IMG/VR virus record: IMGVR_UViG_3300034791_000344
Span: 1-20,616 of that record
Source: a virus
Strand: one strand, 5' to 3'
Length of the DNA: 20,616 nucleotides
Every line of letters starts with the position of its first letter. Within the stretch, counting starts at the first letter, position 1. The notes below the pieces were generated by a model. It was not told where the DNA came from and made no database searches. It saw only the letters and a list, made by a program, of their open reading frames with translations. The translations under genes were made by a program, and so were the position numbers. Of this stretch, positions 15,018-20,616 are shown piece by piece.

Positions 15018-16876
15018 TGGCACTACAAAATCTAAAGACATATTTCGAGGGGGCAAACATTTCAGACATCGACGCATTGTTAGATAACAAATGTATTGTA
15101 ACTGAAAAAATTAGCGGCTCTTCTTTTCATGTTAAAAGAGAAGGTAGTGGATTTGTATATTACAAGTCTGGTTCTAAAGATAAAATGAATGTCATAGACC
15201 GTACTATCGTAAGATATTATGAAAACGCAATTAGGCATTTTAAATCAGTATCTGTAGATGCAATGAACGATATGCCATTTGATTGGAAATTCGGATTTGA
15301 ATACGTTGGCGATAATAAAACAATAGACGTCGAATATGATGTGCTACCTAAATCTAATTTAATTCTAACACATATACAAGTAATGCAACCTTCTAACCCT
15401 AATAAAGTTAGAAAGGTAATTAGAGATACTAAAATACTTAACAAGTGGGCAGGATTATTAGAAGTTACAAAACCACCTGTATTATTTGAAGGTCAATTAC
15501 ACTCAGGACAAAAAGACGATATTAAAAGAATACTTGGAATGTCTCCAAATGAATTTGAACAATCGTTTGAAGATAAAGACAGCCCTTCATTTACAAGAAC
15601 TATCTTTGGTATATTTAATGAGAATATGAAGCAATCAGCTTTAATGAATGATTTATCTAAGGATGTTTCAGGATTTATAGTTAATTTCCATGATGGTAAA
15701 TCTTTACAAACATATAAACTAGAGAAGTTTAATAAGAAAGATGCACCAGCAAGAAAACCTTCTGACATGTATCAAATTACACTTTTAGATATTGTAGAGC
15801 ATTTGGCACAATTTAACTTTCAAGATATTAAATTAATAGGAGAAGAAACTGATAAGAGATATTTAGAATTAATGTCTGAGGTTTTTAATAACTATGTTGA
15901 AAAGAATGCTACTAAATACATTGGTGCTAAGTTTGATTCTGCAGATTTTTCAGAATCACCTATGTTTGAACTAAACCATAAGTTTTTACAGAACGAAAGA
16001 ACATTAACATTAGTACAAGATAAAATACTTTCTGAATTATTTAAAATAACATTAGGTAGTTTTAGAAAGAAAAGAAATAAAGAGACAGATCTTATTAATG
16101 CAGATCTAATGAACAATATTAATTCTATTATTGAAAAGATTGATTCATTAATAATGGCTGAGACTAGTGAGAGTGATGTACAAAGTTTTAATCAATATTT
16201 ACTTAATAAGAAGATTAGCACTCAAGTAAGTCCAATTACTGAAGCATTAAAAGTAGATTACCCAGAACATGGTAAGAAATTAGTTAATATGTTTGTTGGT
16301 AGATTCCAACCATTTACACTAGGCCATGCTAAAGTAGTCGAAACTATTCACAAACAGAACGGCCATCCAGTAGTAATATTATTAGTTAAGGCTAAGAATA
16401 AGAAAAAGGAAGATGCATTTAAAAGACCTTATGATGAGTCAACTCAAGTAGCAATGATTAACTCTTTAAAAGGTAGATTACCAATTGAAGAAGTTTTTGT
16501 AATTCCAACCGGTGGTATTGACACTATGTTCAATGCAATGAGACCAAAATACGAACCAGTATTATGGGGAACAGGAAGTGATAGAATGAAAACTTACGGT
16601 TATCAAGTAAACAAACAAGAATATAGAGATGACTTAGATGTTAGAGATGACTTCGGTTTATTTGAAATCCCTAGAACTGGTAAGAACATTTCAGCAACAC
16701 AGGTAAGAAACGCCATGTTAGATGGTGATGAGAAGCTGTTTAAGAAGCTAACTCCTAAGCCGTTACATAATATGTATGCAGAGTTAAAGACTAAACTGGA
16801 AAACTCTATGGGCGTAATGGCCGAATCTACTGAGGTAGAGTTCTTAACCTTTGACAATTTTATTAAGAATATATAA
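15017..16876 (+). CDS. RNA ligase-like domain fused to NMN-adenylyltransferase-like domain
   Basis: The protein has 619 residues. Residues 1-250 look like an RNA ligase core: motif I 'VTEKISGSSFHVKR' (Lys31), 'WKFGFEYVGD' as the motif III region, 'DVSGFIVNF' in the motif IV position (with Ser replacing the usual Glu), and 'YKLEKF' as motif V. A helical segment (about 250-380) follows. Residues 422-565 are an HxGH-type nucleotidyltransferase: 'VNMFVGRFQPFTLGHAKVVE' at 424-443 and 'ISATQVR' at 558-564, as in NadM/NMNAT enzymes that make NAD from NMN and ATP. Tag-like segments occur at the domain joint (about 380-409, ending I-T-E) and at the extreme C-terminus ('FLTFDNFIKNI'). The start overlaps the upstream stop by one base. 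Combined roles in RNA repair and NAD supply are plausible but inferred. Confidence 0.75.
   Translation: MALQNLKTYFEGANISDIDALLDNKCIVTEKISGSSFHVKREGSGFVYYKSGSKDKMNVIDRTIVRYYENAIRHFKSVSVDAMNDMPFDWKFGFEYVGDNKTIDVEYDVLPKSNLILTHIQVMQPSNPNKVRKVIRDTKILNKWAGLLEVTKPPVLFEGQLHSGQKDDIKRILGMSPNEFEQSFEDKDSPSFTRTIFGIFNENMKQSALMNDLSKDVSGFIVNFHDGKSLQTYKLEKFNKKDAPARKPSDMYQITLLDIVEHLAQFNFQDIKLIGEETDKRYLELMSEVFNNYVEKNATKYIGAKFDSADFSESPMFELNHKFLQNERTLTLVQDKILSELFKITLGSFRKKRNKETDLINADLMNNINSIIEKIDSLIMAETSESDVQSFNQYLLNKKISTQVSPITEALKVDYPEHGKKLVNMFVGRFQPFTLGHAKVVETIHKQNGHPVVILLVKAKNKKKEDAFKRPYDESTQVAMINSLKGRLPIEEVFVIPTGGIDTMFNAMRPKYEPVLWGTGSDRMKTYGYQVNKQEYRDDLDVRDDFGLFEIPRTGKNISATQVRNAMLDGDEKLFKKLTPKPLHNMYAELKTKLENSMGVMAESTEVEFLTFDNFIKNI
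16154..16243 (+). other. Tag-like segment at the ligase/NMNAT domain joint
   Basis: From Met380 the frame reads 'MAETSESDVQSFNQYLLNKK' and continues to 'SPITEAL', ending at Glu409. The F-N-Q-Y-L-L pattern followed by hydrophobic-T-E and Ala-Leu resembles the tag at 18111, which ends I-L-N-E-A-L. Cleavage after Glu409 would release the adenylyltransferase domain. The leader here is less A-rich than at the other internal tags, so this is the weakest of the three. Confidence 0.35.
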
Positions 16877-16893
16877 ACAAAATAAATTAACAC

Positions 16894-17289
16894 ATGAAAT
16901 CAATAAAAACATTTGAAGCATTTACTCATAACATAGTTAATGAAAAAATGACTTTTGGAAGTTATTACTTTAGTACATACGCGTTTGATGGTTTTGATTT
17001 ACCAGCTAAAGGTGAAACTAGTTTCGCTTTAGTGCTACACAATACTGTAGAAGTAAATGGAGAATCAATGTATTTAAGATCTAAAAACGACCATAATGTT
17101 GGAGCCGGATTTAGACCTAAGGTTGTAGCTGTTGCTACAGATCAAGCATCTATAGAAGAAGCATATAAAACTCATGTAAAAACTGGAGGTGAAGGTGCGA
17201 ACCTTTCAATCTCTTATGGATCATTTACTGTTAAAGGAGCAAATTGCTCATATACAGAAGTTGATGGTATAATAAAAAAGCTTAAATAA
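16894..17289 (+). CDS. Tagged small protein of unknown function
   Basis: The product has 131 residues and opens with 'MKSIKTFEAFTHNIVNE', with a likely prohead-protease site after Val-Asn-Glu17. The remainder would be about 114 residues, beta-rich, with 'GSYYFSTYAFDGFDLPAKGE', 'GFRPKVVAVATDQASIEEAY' and a C-terminal helix ending in basic residues. No family is recognised. The leader is A-rich (AAACAAAATAAATTAACAC) without a Shine-Dalgarno site. I infer a packaged internal protein because of the tag and neighbours. Confidence 0.6.
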   Translation: MKSIKTFEAFTHNIVNEKMTFGSYYFSTYAFDGFDLPAKGETSFALVLHNTVEVNGESMYLRSKNDHNVGAGFRPKVVAVATDQASIEEAYKTHVKTGGEGANLSISYGSFTVKGANCSYTEVDGIIKKLK

Positions 17290-17291
17290 TT

Positions 17292-19157
17292 ATGAATAAA
17301 TTTGAAGACTTTTTAGAAGAAGGCAAAAAGATACAAATTAAAAGAAAGTATACTGAAAACCATCCAGCACAAACTGTTGGTAAAACAGCTAATGTTAGAA
17401 ATGAGATTTTAAAAGCTGTAAAAGACGGTGTGATAACTGAAGAAGAGTTTACTAATATAATTTCTAAATTATCTACAAGCCCTAAAAGATGGAGAACAAC
17501 CAATTCAAAATATTTCTTTGTTTCTGAAGAGGGTATTAAACTTTCTAAATGGGGTCTTAGGATTTTAAGTGAAGTTGATGATACTCCTAAATTAAAGGCA
17601 TTTGCTATCCATGAGGCAACAGTTGTTATGGATGCAATGGATCCAAAATCTAAAGTATTAAAGAAACTTCTTAAGAAGCATAAGGTTACAATGGAAATCA
17701 TCGATATGAAAGGCCCAAGTGGTTGGCCTGAAGTAGAACTTACTGGTTCGAAAGAAGATCTTACAAAGGTATTAGCATCAGAAGATGGATGGGATGACGC
17801 GGACTTAGCAGAATATATCGAAGAGTCTAAAGAAGGTAAAGTAACAGAAGGTTATGAAGTTATCTTTAGTGATGGTGTATCTCAAATCCAAAAATTCAGA
17901 GATGAAAAAGGAGCGATTGCTTTTATGAAGAAAGAAATTGCCTCTAATAAAAAATTAAAAGAAATTGCTATATACAACGCAGGATCTGGTTTTCATTCAA
18001 CAACACAAACTGAGTTTGTAGTTAAGTTTTGGGGAAATGGATCTTACTTAGATAACGTTTCTAAAAAAGATAATAAATTAGCATCTAAAAAATTAGAAGA
18101 AAAAAACAACATGGAAAATAATATAAACTTATTTGAATCTTTTGAAGCATTTACCGCTTCTAACGGGATATTAAATGAAGCACTAGGTAGTCAATTACTA
18201 GCTAGCGTTTTAATGAGTAACAAAGAAGGTAAATACGGTAAAGAAAATTTAAAGCAATTAGCTGGTGGTTTTTACCAATTAGCTAAAGTTGCATTAGATA
18301 AAGTAGGTGATGAGGATATGATCGTAAGTAATGATCCAAGTAAAGTATTTAAAGAAAATGGTGGATCAAAGCACATATTATTCTTTATATCTGATAACGA
18401 AAAAGATAATCCATATTGTCCTTATGATGCTGGTTACGGTGCATTAAAAACTGTACCAGGTGGAGGTACTCTAATAGCAGCAATGTCTGGTGATAGAGAA
18501 TTTTATACTAACGACTGGTCTAGATACTCGAAAGATAGAGCATTTAAAAAAGACGGTAAAAAAGGTAAAGAAGACCAAGTTGGTGTATCACATAAATACA
18601 GAGGCTGGTCAGGGACTGGACTTAATAATGGTAAAAGAATCGCAGAAGTTTCTGATAGAGTTGTTATTATTAACCTAGACTTAATTAGACAAAAGTATTC
18701 TACTCAACAATTAAGAGATGCAAGAGCCGCTGCTAAGGCAGGTGCAACTGCATTTAAATCTGATAAAGATTTTAAGAAATCTAACAACGACAGATACCAC
18801 CAAATTTTAGCTACTAAGGCTGCAAAAATGCCACTAGATAAAATGGTAGCAGATGCAATCGATATGTTAACTGATCAAATTAAAGCAGGTTTAGCTAAGG
18901 GCGAAAAGACTAAATATGATGAAATCAAAATTGGTCAAAGTGCAAATGGTAGAGAAGTTAAAATGAGAGACGCTTCTAATCACATGTCAAATATCCTAGA
19001 TGATTATTCTAGATATTGTAATTACATTGCACAAGAAGAAGAATCTGATAAAAGATATGGTTCATCTGAATCTTGGTATAAAAGAGAGATTAAGAATTAC
19101 GCTTTATCACTTAAAGAAAGAATAGCTAAAATCGAAGGATTTGATTACGCTTGGTAA
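17292..19157 (+). CDS. Two-part tagged protein, apparent fusion of two cargo proteins
   Basis: The protein has 621 residues. Part one (1-273) starts 'MNKFEDFLEE', a short tag with an L-E-E site, then includes 'GPSGWPEVELTGSKEDL' (about 141-157) and 'EGYEVIFSDGVSQIQKF' (about 189-205), which look like small alpha/beta modules. Part two begins at Met274 with a complete second tag ('FESFEAFTASNGILNE') and continues with a domain of about 325 residues containing 'GVSHKYRGWSGTGLNNGKRI', 'DRVVIINLDLIRQKY' and a helical C-terminus. I do not recognise either enzyme class. The reading frame is continuous across the joint, with an A-rich leader-like sequence before Met274. Either one fused precursor or two nested products is possible. 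Confidence 0.65.
   Translation: MNKFEDFLEEGKKIQIKRKYTENHPAQTVGKTANVRNEILKAVKDGVITEEEFTNIISKLSTSPKRWRTTNSKYFFVSEEGIKLSKWGLRILSEVDDTPKLKAFAIHEATVVMDAMDPKSKVLKKLLKKHKVTMEIIDMKGPSGWPEVELTGSKEDLTKVLASEDGWDDADLAEYIEESKEGKVTEGYEVIFSDGVSQIQKFRDEKGAIAFMKKEIASNKKLKEIAIYNAGSGFHSTTQTEFVVKFWGNGSYLDNVSKKDNKLASKKLEEKNNMENNINLFESFEAFTASNGILNEALGSQLLASVLMSNKEGKYGKENLKQLAGGFYQLAKVALDKVGDEDMIVSNDPSKVFKENGGSKHILFFISDNEKDNPYCPYDAGYGALKTVPGGGTLIAAMSGDREFYTNDWSRYSKDRAFKKDGKKGKEDQVGVSHKYRGWSGTGLNNGKRIAEVSDRVVIINLDLIRQKYSTQQLRDARAAAKAGATAFKSDKDFKKSNNDRYHQILATKAAKMPLDKMVADAIDMLTDQIKAGLAKGEKTKYDEIKIGQSANGREVKMRDASNHMSNILDDYSRYCNYIAQEEESDKRYGSSESWYKREIKNYALSLKERIAKIEGFDYAW
18111..18179 (+). other. Internal capsid-targeting-like tag and possible internal start
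   Basis: An in-frame ATG at 18111 (Met274 of the 17292 gene) begins a full tag ending in Ile-Leu-Asn-Glu at 18179. The 30 preceding bases are A-rich (ending GAAGAAAAAAACAAC), like the leaders of the stand-alone tagged genes at 16894, 19179 and 19489. It could be an internal translation start, a protease site between fused domains, or both. Confidence 0.55.
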
Positions 19158-19178
19158 TTAATAAAAATAAAACAAATT

Positions 19179-19469
19179 ATGAAAATATTTACATTATTTG
19201 AACAGTTTATTAACGAAAAAGTTAATATCAAAAAAGAAATTAAGAAAATAGCAGACTACTATGATGACACAGAAACATCTGGTACAGAAATATACGTAAA
19301 AGATTATGTAGAAGATGAAGACGTAAGTCCACATGGTTATATGTTCTGGTGGAATGCAGAAGATCAAGAATGCGGTATTGAATATCAAAAAACAGCAGCT
19401 GGTGATGTATCAGATGATCCATGTAAGACAGCAGATGATTTCATAGCATACGTTAATAGTAGAACATAA
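19179..19469 (+). CDS. Tagged small acidic protein of unknown function
   Basis: The product has 96 residues. The tag 'MKIFTLFEQFINE' predicts cleavage after Ile-Asn-Glu13, leaving about 83 residues. After a Lys-rich helix ('KVNIKKEIKKIADYYDD') the protein is acidic and aromatic ('YVKDYVEDEDVSPHGYMFWW'), ending in a short helix. No family is recognised. The A-rich leader (TAAAAATAAAACAAATT) matches the other tagged genes. It could be an injected inhibitor; small acidic phage proteins often are, but this is only a guess. Confidence 0.6.
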   Translation: MKIFTLFEQFINEKVNIKKEIKKIADYYDDTETSGTEIYVKDYVEDEDVSPHGYMFWWNAEDQECGIEYQKTAAGDVSDDPCKTADDFIAYVNSRT

Positions 19470-19488
19470 ATAATAAAATACAAACACT

Positions 19489-19917
19489 ATGAAACACTTA
19501 CAATTATTTGAAGAATTTATTAACGAAGGCACATTAAAGGCTGGAAGAGATGAAGAATTAGGAAACGCTATTCTTGCATATTTTTATGCAGTTGATGGAA
19601 CTCCAGAAGGTGACGCTGTAAGAGCATTGCCAGGAAATCCTATTAGATATGACGGTAGTGTAGGTGAACAAGATGGTTTATCTGGATTTGGAAAGGCTGT
19701 TGTAAAAGACATATCTAAAGCAAGAAGAGTTCCTTCTGATTTTATGATGGGTAATGTTGTAACAATAGCAGCAAACAATGGTAACTCATATTACTTTGAT
19801 GGTTCTGATTTCGTAGAAGGTGATAAAACTATTATTAGTGGAATTCACAAAATGAAATATAGAGAATTTATCGACAAGCTTATTAAGTTAAAGATAATCG
19901 AAACTCCAAAATATTAA
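19489..19917 (+). CDS. Tagged small protein of unknown function
   Basis: The product has 142 residues. The tag 'MKHLQLFEEFINE' predicts cleavage after Ile-Asn-Glu13. The mature part has a helix ('EELGNAILAYFYAV'), a Gly/Asp-rich middle ('IRYDGSVGEQDGLSGFGKAV') and a C-terminal helix rich in Lys and Ile. No catalytic motif or membrane segment is seen. The leader is A-rich (ATAAATAATAAAATACAAAC). The stop is followed one base later by the start of the next gene. Confidence 0.6.
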   Translation: MKHLQLFEEFINEGTLKAGRDEELGNAILAYFYAVDGTPEGDAVRALPGNPIRYDGSVGEQDGLSGFGKAVVKDISKARRVPSDFMMGNVVTIAANNGNSYYFDGSDFVEGDKTIISGIHKMKYREFIDKLIKLKIIETPKY

Positions 19918-19918
19918 T

Positions 19919-20616
19919 ATGTCAGAAGATAAATCATTAGAAGAAAATTCAGCAGGTGCAGTATCTTTAAATCCTGGTATGACTATCGGGGGTATTGGAG
20001 ATCCAGTATTACCAACAGCAACTACGGTAGGTTCTGGAGATGTTCTTTCAGTAGCAGATATAGATGATGACGAAGAAGAAGCCAAGAAAGATAAAACAAA
20101 AAAGAATTTAGAAATGGAATCATTGCACTTAACATTTGACAGCTTTGTAAACGAAACATTACTTATCGAAGGTAAATTTGATAATCATGTTGATTTAGTT
20201 AAATCTTTACATTTTGAAATAGATCCTGAGGTTGCTAAGGAAATGAAAATTGAACTCGGCAAAAGACAAGGTGAATATTCAGAAAGAAAACAAATCGAAG
20301 GTGGAGATTATTCATTAAGAAGATTTAGAAAAGAGATTAAGTATGATGAGACTGGTAAAGATCTTGGTGTATTTAGGCCTGGTAGTTATATGGCTGCCAC
20401 TTCTAAACTAGGCGATGGTCCACATAAGAAAGCAGTTAAGAAAATAAAATGGACTCAAAAGAAATATGACCAATGGTTAGAAGATGTTGCATCAAATGAC
20501 GGTTGGAAGAATGCTTCTGATATGGCTCAAAATGCTAAGAACGAACCAGGACTTATTGATTGGGTTAAAAAGAATAATAGAGGTGAAGATGCAATGCAAA
20601 GAATCCAATGGGATAT
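19919..20616 (+). CDS. Tagged protein with N-terminal extension, 3'-truncated
   Basis: The frame starts at the ATG at 19919, one base after the previous stop, and stays open to the right edge (232 complete codons visible). Residues 1-50 are Gly/Pro/Ser-rich and probably unstructured ('NPGMTIGGIGDPVLPTATTV'), followed by an acidic-to-basic linker ('DIDDDEEEAKKDKTKK'). At Met66 a complete tag begins ('MESLHLTFDSFVNE'), and a charged alpha/beta domain follows ('KFDNHVDLVKSLHFEIDPEV', 'RRFRKEIKYDETGKDLG'). No family is recognised. The unstructured first part may be a separate small module or a fused small gene, as in the 17292 gene. Confidence 0.6.
   Translation, partial: MSEDKSLEENSAGAVSLNPGMTIGGIGDPVLPTATTVGSGDVLSVADIDDDEEEAKKDKTKKNLEMESLHLTFDSFVNETLLIEGKFDNHVDLVKSLHFEIDPEVAKEMKIELGKRQGEYSERKQIEGGDYSLRRFRKEIKYDETGKDLGVFRPGSYMAATSKLGDGPHKKAVKKIKWTQKKYDQWLEDVASNDGWKNASDMAQNAKNEPGLIDWVKKNNRGEDAMQRIQWD
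20114..20155 (+). other. Internal capsid-targeting-like tag and possible internal start
   Basis: An in-frame ATG at 20114 (Met66 of the 19919 gene) starts 'MESLHLTFDSFVNE', ending in Val-Asn-Glu. It is preceded by an A-rich run (AAAACAAAAAAGAATTTAGAA) like the leaders of stand-alone tagged genes. This is the second clear tag in the middle of a longer frame. Confidence 0.55.

Noticed and set aside
17282-17701. 139-codon open frame on the - strand
   Set aside because: It mirrors a well-supported tagged gene on the + strand; all convincing genes are on the + strand.
18490-18678. 62-codon open frame on the + strand
   Set aside because: It is an out-of-frame shadow within the second half of the 17292 gene.

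Overview
The window looks like part of the genome of a T4-related tailed phage (myovirus) that infects a Bacteroidota host, probably a marine flavobacterium. The T4 link rests on recognisable T4-type genes: a gp32-like ssDNA-binding protein, a gp61-like primase, a UvsY-like mediator next to a UvsW-like helicase of almost exactly T4 length, and a tail-tube-like protein. The host inference rests on an adhesin/fibre carrying SprB-like, BACON-like and GCTD/DDGxC repeat modules, all typical of Bacteroidota surface proteins. It is also supported by A-rich leaders without Shine-Dalgarno sites in front of nearly every gene. The DNA is AT-rich and every convincing gene is on the + strand, with very short gaps or 1-17 base overlaps.

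Layout. (1) 1-6155, virion and surface region: a large fibre/adhesin entering from the left edge, a membrane-anchored coiled-coil protein, a 697-residue probable structural protein and a tail-tube-like protein. (2) 6166-7219: a small glycine-zipper protein and a RuvC-like resolvase. (3) 7220-7536: the only long gene-free stretch, with an unusual C-rich block containing an imperfect repeat. (4) 7537-12197: two small unknown genes, then replication and recombination genes (ssDNA-binding protein, primase, small unknown, UvsY-like, UvsW). The leader of the ssDNA-binding protein gene holds tandem ATTAAACA octamers that resemble the T4 gene 32 translational operator. (5) 12236-20616: a run of accessory proteins, including two covalent nucleotidyltransferases of the RNA/DNA ligase fold in tandem, one fused to an NMN-adenylyltransferase-like domain.

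The most interesting signal crosses gene families. At least seven otherwise unrelated proteins start with a short tag of the form M-K-x-(hydrophobic)-x-x-F-x-x-F-(L/I/V)-N-E. This matches the capsid-targeting sequence of T4 internal head proteins, including the hydrophobic-x-E site cut by the T4 prohead protease. I infer that region 5, plus the gene at 6166, encodes a set of capsid-packaged and probably injected proteins. The same tag also occurs inside longer reading frames at 18111 and 20114, and more weakly at 16154, exactly where two domains appear to join. This suggests fused cargo proteins that the protease could separate, or nested internal translation starts.
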